A DNA stretch of 64,000 nucleotides, taken from assembly GCF_003076475.1 (NCBI RefSeq), contig NZ_CP020919.1:2108001-2172000 (forward strand). The letters are read 5' to 3'. The notes below the pieces were generated by a model that saw only the letters and a program-made list of their open reading frames with translations, was not told where the DNA came from and made no database searches. A program made the translations under genes and the position numbers. Below are positions 37,401 through 45,780 of this stretch, piece after piece. This DNA is from Flavobacterium kingsejongi (GTDB lineage Bacteria > Bacteroidota > Bacteroidia > Flavobacteriales > Flavobacteriaceae). Each line of letters starts with the position of its first letter. Within the stretch, counting starts at the first letter, position 1.

Positions 37401-39026
37401 ACTGATCTCAAATTGTGTAGTGGTGTAACATTCAGGATCTGACCCATTTTGGACACGCACATAAATTGTGCCTGCCGGGGCTTCATAGCTTGTAGCATTC
37501 AAAGGTAGATTGCCGGCATTGGCATTTTCCGGAGTGGTATGGTAGGTCACGGTATAAATTGATGGCGATTGCCCATGGAGTATTTCGGCGTTTAACTGTG
37601 AGAAATTGAAATTTCCATTTGCGGGATTCCCGGGTACTGCACAACTCACTAAATTATGGGGAACTGTAGCTGTTGGAGGAGGAGTGAGCAATAACTGAAA
37701 TGATTTTACAATAAAGCAGGAATTGGTTTTCGTAATGCGAACATAAATGGTCTGATTCCCGGTGCTGTTATAAAAGTTGGGTAACGGATTGTTGTCAGAA
37801 TTGGCATCAGCAGCACTTTCGTAATAGGAAATTTGCATTCCGGGATTTAGGCCGGCTAAAAGGATTGGGGTATTGAGTCCAAGGTTATAACTGTATGTTG
37901 TAGCCCCTGTATTGCATTTGTAAAGCGGAATAGGATTTTGGGTGATCAAAGCCGGATAGAATTCAACGATAATCGTGTCGCTGGCAGGATTCACACAGGG
38001 AGTATTGATATTATTGTAAATAACACCATAGGTGCCAGGCTGGCTGACGATCAGGTCCGGGCCATTTTGATTGGCAATAATAACGCCATTTTTGGTCCAT
38101 ACAAAAGTATATTCCAAAGGATTTAATCCCGTTGTGAGCGTATGGGACGTTCCGGCACATACTGCATTTTGAGCGGCAATTGTGAGATCAGGCCCTAATA
38201 CGTTTTGCCCGATGTTAAAGCTGCTGGCGGAAAGAAAAATAGCAGAATCTGACTCATAATCCAGCCGGTCTGCAATGACCAGTTTGATATGGTAAGGCGT
38301 GTTGGGAATCAATACTGCAGAGGCCTGCATGACTACTGTCTGACCATTGTAATTTGTTGCCGAAGCCAAAGCGTTCGATCCTCCGTTAAAACGATGGAAA
38401 AACTGTGAATTGGCAGAAGGGCAGGTCGAATTGTAAAGGTAATCCCGTATCGTCTGTACAGAGATGGGAAGGCTCGTTCCGGGCACAACGGCTAAATTGG
38501 TTGTCTGTCCGGTAGCAGTATTCGTCAATAAAAAGGCAAAAGCATCTGAAAACTGGCATTGGTAATTTCCATATTCCTCTGAGGCGAAAAGAAAATCAAA
38601 GCTGAAACTGGGAGAAATAGGCGTAAAGTCGAATTCCAACACTGTAGCATTAGTAGAAGTCATAGGAATCCCCGCTTGTGCCAATATTGCCTCAAGATCG
38701 GTGTCGCCAATCCAGCTGGCATTACCGTCATTGAGTATGCTTGTATTGGGACCGGGTGCATTGGCAGCATTCCCACTGGTGAGGATAACCCCACTTTGCA
38801 TCGGAAATCCCGGATTGGTATTTTCAAAATAACCAATCCCGTTAGTAGTGCCAAACTGGGTACCCGTACGCCACGTGACGTTGGAAGAAGGGTTACAAGG
38901 AGAATTGATCAGTACTTGGGATACTAATTGGGGTACGGTGTACGTGGAAGTATCCACTGTTATAGACTGTGCCATACAAATAGCACCGCCGTACATCATA
39001 AAAAAGAGTAGTAGGCCTTTTTTCAT
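34434..39026 (-). CDS. Choice-of-anchor L protein with nine internal repeats and T9SS type B sorting domain
   Basis: A giant exported protein of 1,530 aa. The start at 39026 is chosen because the signal peptide (MKKGLLLFFMMYGGAICMAQ) begins there. A choice-of-anchor L domain spans about 25-270 (SGVILTSGNAANAPGPN, FDFLFASEEYGNYQCQFSDA). Ig-like segments follow, then nine tandem repeats of about 71 residues at about 550-1190 (pattern C..Y.LP.L..GNYYTGP.GTGT.L.AG..IT..Q.IYVY). After more Ig-like sequence comes a gliding-motility-type C-terminal domain (YFTPNGDGYHDTWNI near 1450; WDGTYNGQPLPSTDYWFTV), the type B signal of T9SS cargo. Surface adhesion is likely by domain type; partners unknown. 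It is transcribed alone. Confidence 0.9.
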   Translation of the reverse strand: MKKGLLLFFMMYGGAICMAQSITVDTSTYTVPQLVSQVLINSPCNPSSNVTWRTGTQFGTTNGIGYFENTNPGFPMQSGVILTSGNAANAPGPNTSILNDGNASWIGDTDLEAILAQAGIPMTSTNATVLEFDFTPISPSFSFDFLFASEEYGNYQCQFSDAFAFLLTNTATGQTTNLAVVPGTSLPISVQTIRDYLYNSTCPSANSQFFHRFNGGSNALASATNYNGQTVVMQASAVLIPNTPYHIKLVIADRLDYESDSAIFLSASSFNIGQNVLGPDLTIAAQNAVCAGTSHTLTTGLNPLEYTFVWTKNGVIIANQNGPDLIVSQPGTYGVIYNNINTPCVNPASDTIIVEFYPALITQNPIPLYKCNTGATTYSYNLGLNTPILLAGLNPGMQISYYESAADANSDNNPLPNFYNSTGNQTIYVRITKTNSCFIVKSFQLLLTPPPTATVPHNLVSCAVPGNPANGNFNFSQLNAEILHGQSPSIYTVTYHTTPENANAGNLPLNATSYEAPAGTIYVRVQNGSDPECYTTTQFEISVSPLPPVDILSNVIVCDTYTLEALTNGNYFTGPNGTGTPLFAGNVITSTQLIYIFNAFTTTPFCTSQSSFKVTVVSAQEVTPNNATSCNSYTLPALDYGHFFTAPGGNGTPLTFGATLTTSQTVYVHYVSPDPPFCQINSSFQVTVIPFEALPEFTDVFDCFSYTLPQLNSGNYYTGPAGTGTLLTAGTVITSTQEIYVYKTNNICHDEKSFTVFITITPPATAVDCSNYILPPLPIGNYYTGPAGTGTLLTAGTVITSTQTIYVYVPSNNVPNCTDAMHFDIIISQPFETIPTEVQACATYTLPSLEVGNYYTGPNGTGVQLTPGFVITQSQVVYIYNPFNSGQNCTNQISQNIIINDYPLIDSRADVDTCNAPYILTPLAVGNYFTGPDGTGTQLVAGTAITENQTIYIYATTATNPPCGIGNSFTVTIHNIHADAPADVTRCDLYVLPALTVGNYYTGPGKTGTPMHAGDSITTTQTLYIYAETNERFNCIDEHSFLITIIPTPVVAPVANIKICNAYVLPALAVGNYFTQPNGVGTMLHAGDTLTASEVVYVYAETGTAVNCSDQKVFSVSIFNVEEPEDVFACESYVLPPLTFGKYYRGPNGTGGQVASGSTITNSILLYVYGTAPWTPACTDESSFYITIVKTPQIPAIPATLTTVCDEDGTNDGITLFNLAQLNAAVLGNLNPAEYRVDYFQSAAAAQNDSNPITSTISTVAYVRLSSLLAEDCFSVRPITITVHKLPQPIVKNGAVCIDSKTGNLLNPYTITTGPPSTGYTYIWADANGVLSNAHGNSYTTTVPGTFTLTVTNSSTACVSAPVTIQVIQSEPATVTYTTSNAFDDNPSITVTALGFGGDYEYALDSGPFQDSPVFNNVASGEHTITVNDKNGCEPVLIKALIINYPHYFTPNGDGYHDTWNITDLYFQPSSFIYIYDRYGKLITKIRPRGAGWDGTYNGQPLPSTDYWFTVTYTEFGEEKEFRAHFTLKR
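35462..37380 (-). repeat. Nine coding tandem repeats of about 213 bp
   Basis: Diverged tandem copies inside the choice-of-anchor L gene, each coding for about 71 residues that begin near a Cys and contain a GNYYTGP-like core. Repeats 3 and 4 share a nearly identical stretch (GNYYTGPAGTGTLLTAGTVI) and so are the best candidates for recent duplication or copy-number change. Confidence 0.85.
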
Positions 39027-39341
39027 GACAGGGGAATTTACGTGATGCAAAAAATAAACTAACTTTTAAAATGGGGCTCTTAAAAATTAATTTCTCATAT
39101 AAAGTTACTTCAAAAAAACATACGTTATTTAAAAATATGCAGCCAAAACGCATTAATTATCAATATATTAACGTTAAATAGTGGTCTTTTGCCTGCTAAA
39201 TGAATCATCAAACTAAAATGATGGAACTTTGGGTTTTAATTCCCTTTTTGGAGGGTAATTGTTAGGGGATAAAATGAAAAAAATTCCCATTCATAATTTG
39301 GGTCAGAATGATTATCTTTGCACGCTTAAATAAAAAGAAAA
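39027..39341. other. Divergent intergenic region before argS
   Basis: AT-rich spacer between the anchor L gene and argS. The only element recognised is TATCTTTG at 39313-39320, a match to TAnnTTTG 21 nt upstream of the argS start codon. No promoter was recognised for the anchor L gene. Confidence 0.5.
39313..39320 (+). promoter_or_regulatory. Putative -7 element of argS
   Basis: TATCTTTG matches the TAnnTTTG consensus 21 nt upstream of the argS start codon, which implies a short leader. Confidence 0.6.
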
Positions 39342-41120
39342 ATGACTTTACAGGATATTTTACAAAAACCTATTGAAAATGCAGTTCAGAATTTGTTTGG
39401 AATAGCACTTGAAAAAGTGGAATTTCAGGCAACACGACGAGAATTTGAAGGGGATATTACTGTGGTATTGTTTCCTTTGGTAAAAATAACAAGAAGCAAT
39501 CCAGCCGATATCGGAACTAAAATCGGTAACTACTTAGTCGAGAATATCGCTGAGGTGGATCGTTTTAATGTAGTATCAGGATTTTTAAATATTGTAATTT
39601 CTGATGCATTTTACCTCAAGTTTTTCAACACGATTAAAGATGATGCCCAATTTGGTTTTGTAACACCCAAAGAAGGCGATACCTCCATATTGGTAGAATA
39701 TTCTTCTCCCAACACCAATAAGCCACTCCATTTAGGGCATGTTAGGAATAATTTATTAGGATATGCTGTTGCAGAAATTATTAAAGCTTCCGGGAAGAAA
39801 GTTTATAAAACCCAAGTGATTAATGACCGTGGTATCCATATCTGTAAATCCATGCTGGCTTGGCAAAAATTCGGTAATGGTGAAACTCCGGAAAGTACCG
39901 GATTAAAAGGAGATAAGCTGGTAGGAAAATATTATGTTGCATTTGATAAAGCCTATAAAGCAGAAATAAACGAATTAATAGCGGAAGGCAAAACAGAGGA
40001 AGAGGCAAAGAAAGTAGCGCCAATTTTACTTGAAGCCCAGCAGATGCTTCAAAAATGGGAAGCTGGTGATGAAAAGGTAAAAGCCCTTTGGGAAATGATG
40101 AATAAGTGGGTGTATAAGGGATTCGAAGAAACCTATGCAAATTTAGGCGTTAATTTCGATAGCCTTTATTATGAAAGCAACACCTATCTGTTAGGAAAAG
40201 ATATTGTGCAGGATGGCCTGGAAAAAGGCATTTTCTTTAAGAAAGAGGATGGTTCCGTATGGATCGACCTGACACCTGACGGATTGGATGAAAAAATTGT
40301 ATTGCGTTCTGACGGTACTTCGGTTTATATGACACAGGATATCGGAACCGCAATCCAGCGTGTTAAAGATTTGCCGAATGTTGGCGGAATGGTGTATACC
40401 GTAGGGAATGAGCAGGATTATCATTTTAAAGTGCTGTTCCTGATCCTGAAAAAATTAGGATTTGACTGGGCAGAGAACCTGTACCATCTTTCTTATGGAA
40501 TGGTAGACTTACCTTCGGGAAAAATGAAAAGCCGTGAGGGAACTGTCGTAGATGCTGATGACCTTATGGAAGAAATGACACTGACAGCCCGAAAAATTTC
40601 AGAAGAACTGGGGAAACTGGAAGGATATAGTGAAGAGGAAAAATCAAAATTATACCGTACCATCGGACTTGGCGCTTTGAAATATTACCTGTTGAAAGTA
40701 GATCCTAAAAAAAGAATCCTTTTTGATCCGGAAGAATCGGTTGATTTTGCCGGGAATACAGGCCCGTTTATCCAATATACCTACGCGAGAATCCAGTCGA
40801 TTATCAGAAAAGCTGATTTTGATTTCTCCGGAGTATTGGAAGGTATTGTATTACATGAAAAAGAAAAAGAACTACTGAAACAATTGATCTTATTCCCTGA
40901 AGTGATACAATCTGCTGCACAAAATCATAGCCCGGCGCTTATTGCGAATTATACCTATGACCTGGTACGCGAATACAATTCATTTTACCAGGGCGTGCCT
41001 ATTTTGGCCGCTGCCGACCTGAATGAAAAAGCATTCCGTGTGCAATTGTCTAAAAAAGTGGCCGATACCATCAGTGCGGCACTGAAACTTTTAGGGATTA
41101 GTGTTCCCGAGCGAATGTAA
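39342..41120 (+). CDS. argS: Arginyl-tRNA synthetase
   Basis: A 592-aa cytosolic class I synthetase that charges tRNA-Arg. The N-terminal Add-1 domain (about 1-105; REFEGDITVVLFPL) binds the tRNA D-loop. The HIGH motif appears as SSPNTNKPLHLGHVRNN near 125; the KMSKS equivalent is GKMKSREGT near 390; the C-terminal DALR anticodon-binding domain ends KLLGISVPERM. Length and domain order are those of ordinary ArgRS. The next gene begins 43 nt downstream on the same strand, so the O-acetylation cassette may be partly read from the argS promoter. Confidence 0.97.
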   Translation: MTLQDILQKPIENAVQNLFGIALEKVEFQATRREFEGDITVVLFPLVKITRSNPADIGTKIGNYLVENIAEVDRFNVVSGFLNIVISDAFYLKFFNTIKDDAQFGFVTPKEGDTSILVEYSSPNTNKPLHLGHVRNNLLGYAVAEIIKASGKKVYKTQVINDRGIHICKSMLAWQKFGNGETPESTGLKGDKLVGKYYVAFDKAYKAEINELIAEGKTEEEAKKVAPILLEAQQMLQKWEAGDEKVKALWEMMNKWVYKGFEETYANLGVNFDSLYYESNTYLLGKDIVQDGLEKGIFFKKEDGSVWIDLTPDGLDEKIVLRSDGTSVYMTQDIGTAIQRVKDLPNVGGMVYTVGNEQDYHFKVLFLILKKLGFDWAENLYHLSYGMVDLPSGKMKSREGTVVDADDLMEEMTLTARKISEELGKLEGYSEEEKSKLYRTIGLGALKYYLLKVDPKKRILFDPEESVDFAGNTGPFIQYTYARIQSIIRKADFDFSGVLEGIVLHEKEKELLKQLILFPEVIQSAAQNHSPALIANYTYDLVREYNSFYQGVPILAAADLNEKAFRVQLSKKVADTISAALKLLGISVPERM

Positions 41121-41163
41121 AAATGGGTACTAAGAATGTTGTTTATACGTTAGTGTTAATCCA

Positions 41164-42636
41164 ATGAAGACACCTAAATCATATTTTTTTCAGTCTTTCA
41201 GCATATTGTTGCTGGCAGCAGCAGCTTTTTTAATATTTAAAAAAGTACTTCCCAATAAAATCTTCTCGGAGAAACCAGGCCTTACTAAAAATGTCCTGGT
41301 GGACAGCCTGATGCTGGAAGCCGTGGCGGAAGATGATACTGTTGCAGAAGCCAATGATTCTACATTAGCCAAAAAAGCCGTGGTTTTCGATGAAACCAAT
41401 GGTATTGTTTTTCCGAACGAAACCTTTACTGATTATAAAGGGTACCAATACCTGATTTCTTTCTTTGAAAAATTATTCAAGCTGGAAACCGAACAGTCAG
41501 GCGCAGTGCGCATCGCTTATTTTGGTGATTCGATGACCGATGGGGATATGATTGTTCAGGATATCAGGTCAAATTATCAGGCCAAATATGGAGGACAGGG
41601 CGTAGGGTTTGTATCCATTAACTCGGAATCTGCAGCTTCCCGAAGCACCATTACCCATGAGTTTTCTAAAAACTGGAAAATGCAATCCTACCTTAACGTA
41701 AAACGACCAATTCGCCCTTTTGGGGTGAATGGCCGCGTATTTTTTGCCAATGATACAGCCCACGTGGAATGGGTACGCTATAAAGCAAACAAAACACGTT
41801 TTGCTACCGAATTGGATAATCCTACATTATTTTATGGTAAATCAGGAAACAGAAGTGGCTCATTGTCCATTCTTGTAGATAAGGATACGGTAAAAATGAC
41901 TAAAAAACTAAATCCTTCCGGAATATTAAATACCCTGCAGATCGCTCCTCATGCGATCAAAGGATTTAAAGCCAATTTTATACATGCCGATTCCATTCCG
42001 ATTTACGGATTTAACTTTGATGATGGAAAAGGAGTACATGTCGATAACTTCTCGCAAAGAGGAAATTCAGGTTTGCCGATAACGACTTTTAATGTAGGGT
42101 TGATGCGTGCCTTTCAAGAAAAATTAGATTATGACCTGATTGTATTGCATTATGGGACCAATGTATTGAACTACGGAACCAAAAATTACAGTTGGTATGA
42201 AAAGAGCATGACCAAGGTAATAAGCCACCTGAGGGAATGTTTTCCAAATGTGCCGATCCTGATTATTTCTTCGGCAGATAAAGGCACAAAATATGACCTG
42301 GAAATGAAAACGGATTCCGCTGTCGTACCGTTAACAACGGCTCAAAAAAGATACGCACTTAATAATAAAGCAGGATTTATCAATTTATATACCCTGATGG
42401 GAGGAGATGGATCGATGGTGAAATGGGTGGAAGAAGTTCCGGCTATGGCCAATAAAGATTATACCCATTTTAATTTCAGAGGGGCTAAAAAAGTGGCTGA
42501 AATGTTATATGGCCAACTGGATCAGGGGTATGAGCAATATAAGGTTTTACGAAAAAATAAAAAGATAACCGTCAAAAAAGCACCTGTAAAAAAGGATAGC
42601 ATTTTTACACAATCCGATACTACAAATGCTCAATAA
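41164..42636 (+). CDS. SGNH/GDSL hydrolase-like protein, first gene of O-acetylation cassette
   Basis: A 490-aa protein with one N-terminal membrane segment (FSILLLAAAAFLIF, about 11-25) and a periplasmic SGNH-hydrolase domain. Ser is in AYFGDSMTDGDM near 120, the Asn block is HYGTNVLNYG near 332, and the C-terminal Asp/His pair is in KDYTHFNFRGAKK near 433. Such proteins next to an MBOAT gene behave like AlgJ/AlgX or PatB: they transfer or remove acetyl groups on polysaccharide in the periplasm. The tail (about 455-490) is Lys/Thr-rich and disordered. The gene overlaps the next one by 11 nt. Confidence 0.87.
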   Translation: MKTPKSYFFQSFSILLLAAAAFLIFKKVLPNKIFSEKPGLTKNVLVDSLMLEAVAEDDTVAEANDSTLAKKAVVFDETNGIVFPNETFTDYKGYQYLISFFEKLFKLETEQSGAVRIAYFGDSMTDGDMIVQDIRSNYQAKYGGQGVGFVSINSESAASRSTITHEFSKNWKMQSYLNVKRPIRPFGVNGRVFFANDTAHVEWVRYKANKTRFATELDNPTLFYGKSGNRSGSLSILVDKDTVKMTKKLNPSGILNTLQIAPHAIKGFKANFIHADSIPIYGFNFDDGKGVHVDNFSQRGNSGLPITTFNVGLMRAFQEKLDYDLIVLHYGTNVLNYGTKNYSWYEKSMTKVISHLRECFPNVPILIISSADKGTKYDLEMKTDSAVVPLTTAQKRYALNNKAGFINLYTLMGGDGSMVKWVEEVPAMANKDYTHFNFRGAKKVAEMLYGQLDQGYEQYKVLRKNKKITVKKAPVKKDSIFTQSDTTNAQ

Positions 42637-44050
42637 AGTACTGTTTACTTTTATCGTGATGCTGTTCGGGTTTACCGGATGTGCGCAGACACCCGATTCC
42701 CTGATTGTGGAAATCGATTCCATGTCGGTCGATTCAACCGATATACCTATTGCCCCAAATGTATTGGTGAATGCGGCAGTATTGAAACCATTTTTTACCA
42801 AGTTGCAACGACTGGAACAAGATAAAACAGGCCAGATTAATATTGTCCATATCGGGGATTCGCACATACAGGCCGATTTGTATTCCGGGGTTGTGCGCAG
42901 TGGCTTCCAGCAGGCCTTTGGAAATGCCGGGCGCGGATTGCTGTTTCCACACAATCTGGCACGTACCAATGGCCAATTTGATGTTCGGTTTTCGTCCAAT
43001 GAAACCTGGCAGAGTTACAGGAATATTTCTCCGGTAGTCGGTAATCCTGTAGGATTAAGTGGGATTGCTTTGTTCACGAAGTCCGATGATTTTGCGATTG
43101 AAATCAATATCAAATCAGAAGAGAATTACTTCAATACCCTAAAGCTGATTACACCTCAGAACAAGAATATGTTTGAACTGGCTACCAGTAAAAAAATAAT
43201 CAAACTGGAAAGTACCAAACCCAAAACGGTTACACATCGCATCCGGAATGGAGAAGCACTTTCAATCATTGCAGACAAATACAATGTTTCCCTTGCGGCC
43301 CTGAAAAAAGCCAATAAGTTAACATCAAATAATATCAGGGCTGGGCGTACGTTGAAAATCCCTTCCAGCCAAACGGAGAAAAGAGTAATTGAGCGTTCGG
43401 AATTCATCAATTTCCCGCTTGAAACCGCTGCCAATTACCATTATTATAAAACTGGCGAAGCATTGGGTAAGATTTACCTGTTGCCCAATAAAGAAGAGCG
43501 TGATTTTGCTTTGAATGGAATAGTCCTGGAAAATAATAACCCCGGTGTACTGTACCATAATATCGGTGTCAATGGCGCTAAATTTTCGGATTACAACAAA
43601 TACCCGGTCTTTTTTGAACAGCTGAAAGCCCTACAGCCCGATTTGATTATCCTGTCTTTGGGAACCAATGAAAGCTTTGATAAAATGATTGTGGAGCAGT
43701 ACATGGGCCAGCTGGATCTGTTTATTAAGAGCTTAAAAGATAATGACATTAAAGCCGAAATCATTGTTTCAACACCACCGGTATCTTTATTCCAGCGCAA
43801 ATACCCGAATGTTTTTTGTGCAGATTATGCCAAAAACATCCTGGATGGAGCGGTTAAAAAACAATATGCTGCCTGGGATCTCTATACCCAATTGGGTGGA
43901 TTGTACGGCGCACAACGCTTGTCGGAAAAAGGATTATTAGGATCAGACAAAGTACATTATACAAAACAAGGCTACGAAAAACAAGGGAATCTTCTTTTTC
44001 AGGCGATTATGGATGCTTATTCAAATTACAAATTAACTAAAGTAAATTAA
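42626..44050 (+). CDS. SGNH hydrolase-like protein with inserted LysM domain
   Basis: A 474-aa exported protein, possibly a lipoprotein (MLFGFTGC at the end of the signal region). The N-terminal catalytic block has Ser in HIGDSHIQADLYSG near 77. A LysM peptidoglycan-binding domain is inserted at about 193-240 (THRIRNGEALSIIADKYNVS, then RAGRTLKIPSS). The fold resumes with LSLGTNES near 350 and His in KVHYTKQGYEKQG near 449. The LysM insertion suggests that the enzyme works close to the cell wall. It overlaps the gene before by 11 nt and the MBOAT gene after by 1 nt (TAATG), so the three are translationally coupled. Confidence 0.88.
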   Translation: MLNKVLFTFIVMLFGFTGCAQTPDSLIVEIDSMSVDSTDIPIAPNVLVNAAVLKPFFTKLQRLEQDKTGQINIVHIGDSHIQADLYSGVVRSGFQQAFGNAGRGLLFPHNLARTNGQFDVRFSSNETWQSYRNISPVVGNPVGLSGIALFTKSDDFAIEINIKSEENYFNTLKLITPQNKNMFELATSKKIIKLESTKPKTVTHRIRNGEALSIIADKYNVSLAALKKANKLTSNNIRAGRTLKIPSSQTEKRVIERSEFINFPLETAANYHYYKTGEALGKIYLLPNKEERDFALNGIVLENNNPGVLYHNIGVNGAKFSDYNKYPVFFEQLKALQPDLIILSLGTNESFDKMIVEQYMGQLDLFIKSLKDNDIKAEIIVSTPPVSLFQRKYPNVFCADYAKNILDGAVKKQYAAWDLYTQLGGLYGAQRLSEKGLLGSDKVHYTKQGYEKQGNLLFQAIMDAYSNYKLTKVN

Positions 44051-45732
44051 TGACTGCCGATATTCTAAATTGGTTCACGGAAGATCAGAACAAACTGACC
44101 TGGGAAAATATTCAGTCCTGGTTCATTTATAATCCTAAACAGCCGCTTTTATTCAATTCGGGTTTGTTTCTGGGGATGTTTCTTCTATTTTATATCGTTT
44201 ATATTACGACGCGAAAAACGTTCTACCTGCGATTGGTCTATGTGATTTTATTCTCGCTGTTCTTTTACTACAAGTCGAGTGGGATTTACTTTCTGTTGCT
44301 GATATTGTCCTCCGTAGTCGATTATTCACTCAGTAGTGTCATTTATAAGGAAGACCGCGTAGGGTGGAAAAAATTCTATTTGTTCATTAGTATCGTCGTT
44401 AACCTGGGGCTATTGGGGTATTTTAAATATACCAATTTCCTGATTGGAACGTACAACGATTTATTTACGGCACATTATGCTTTCCATAATATTTTGCTGC
44501 CTGTAGGGATTTCATTTTACACCTTTCAGTCGATCAGTTATATCATTGAGATTTACCGTAAGGAAATTGTACCGACCAATAATTACATCGAGTATTTATT
44601 TTTCGTCTCCTTCTTTCCGCAACTGGTGGCGGGACCGATTGTACGTGCAAAAGATTTCCTGCCACAGATTTACCAAAAGCTGAACCTGACGCGGGATGAT
44701 GTAAATCGGGCATTATTCCTGATCATCGGTGGATTATTAAAGAAGACGGTAATCTCTGATTATATCTCACTGAATTTTGTGGACCGGGTTTTTGACAGCC
44801 CCTCCAGTTATACCGCTTTTGAAAACCTGATGGCTTCCTATGGATATGCCATCCAGATCTATTGTGATTTCTCCGGATATTCCGATATGGCCATTGGAGT
44901 AGCATTATTGCTTGGTTTTAAATTGCCAACCAATTTCCGCACTCCTTACCAATCGGTATCGATTACCGAGTTTTGGAGACGCTGGCATATTTCGCTTTCC
45001 ACCTGGTTAAAAGATTTCCTTTACATTTCTGTGGGAGGGAACCGGGAAGGTACTTTTGCCGGATTCTTATTTCCAACGGTCTTTTTTGCCGGTTTAATTG
45101 CCTGGGGCGTATATTATATGAATGTGAGTATGATACCGCTGATCATTAGTATTTCGGCTTCGGTAATTTTTATCTTGACTTTTTTGCTATCCAAAGAAAA
45201 AAACAGGACAATGTATACCAATGTCAATCTGATGACGACTATGTTATTGGGAGGATTATGGCATGGCCCAAGCCTTAGGTTTATTATTTGGGGAGCCCTG
45301 CATGGTATGGCCTTGGCTGTTCATAAAATTTTCATGGAATTTTTTCCTTCCAAAAAAGATTCAAAAACCGTTTGGAGTAAAATCTCAATGGTGCTTTCAG
45401 TATTACTGACTTTTCACTTTGTTGTTTTTTGCTGGTTGTTTTTCCGGGCAAAAGATTTTGCAACCGCATTACAGATTATCGATAATATAGGACAGCTGCA
45501 GTTCAATATAGAACAATGGCAGACTATCATAATGGGGTACCAAAATGTATTTTTACTGATGCTGATTGGGTATGTATGGCACTTCCTGCCGGAAAGAGTT
45601 ATCGGATTCTTGCGGGATGGTTTCTATGCCATGCCAATACCGGTAAAAGCAATAGTGCTTGCGCTGATATTCTGGGTAGTTTATGCAACCGCTTCTGCCG
45701 AAGCACAGCCCTTTATTTACTTCCAGTTTTAA
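44050..45732 (+). CDS. MBOAT-family O-acyltransferase (AlgI-like)
   Basis: A 560-aa multi-pass inner-membrane protein. AlgI-type marks are clear: LPVGISFYTFQSISYIIEIY near 157, FPQLVAGPIVRAKDFLPQ near 192, the STWLKDFLYISVGGNR block near 318, and the MBOAT active site LLGGLWHGPSLRFIIWGALHG near 398-418, with the likely catalytic His. AlgI proteins move acetyl groups from a cytoplasmic donor across the membrane for O-acetylation of exopolysaccharide or peptidoglycan. The two SGNH proteins encoded just upstream should finish the transfer in the periplasm. The target glycan is not shown by the sequence. A hairpin terminator follows. Confidence 0.94.
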   Translation: MTADILNWFTEDQNKLTWENIQSWFIYNPKQPLLFNSGLFLGMFLLFYIVYITTRKTFYLRLVYVILFSLFFYYKSSGIYFLLLILSSVVDYSLSSVIYKEDRVGWKKFYLFISIVVNLGLLGYFKYTNFLIGTYNDLFTAHYAFHNILLPVGISFYTFQSISYIIEIYRKEIVPTNNYIEYLFFVSFFPQLVAGPIVRAKDFLPQIYQKLNLTRDDVNRALFLIIGGLLKKTVISDYISLNFVDRVFDSPSSYTAFENLMASYGYAIQIYCDFSGYSDMAIGVALLLGFKLPTNFRTPYQSVSITEFWRRWHISLSTWLKDFLYISVGGNREGTFAGFLFPTVFFAGLIAWGVYYMNVSMIPLIISISASVIFILTFLLSKEKNRTMYTNVNLMTTMLLGGLWHGPSLRFIIWGALHGMALAVHKIFMEFFPSKKDSKTVWSKISMVLSVLLTFHFVVFCWLFFRAKDFATALQIIDNIGQLQFNIEQWQTIIMGYQNVFLLMLIGYVWHFLPERVIGFLRDGFYAMPIPVKAIVLALIFWVVYATASAEAQPFIYFQF

Positions 45733-45743
45733 GATTAGACCAT

Positions 45744-45774
45744 CAAAGGATCCGTAGTCACTCCAGATCCTTTG
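45744..45774. terminator. Terminator between convergent operons
   Basis: CAAAGGATC pairs with GATCCTTTG; it lies between the MBOAT gene and the opposing TonB receptor gene. Confidence 0.7.
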
Positions 45775-45780
45775 TTGCTT

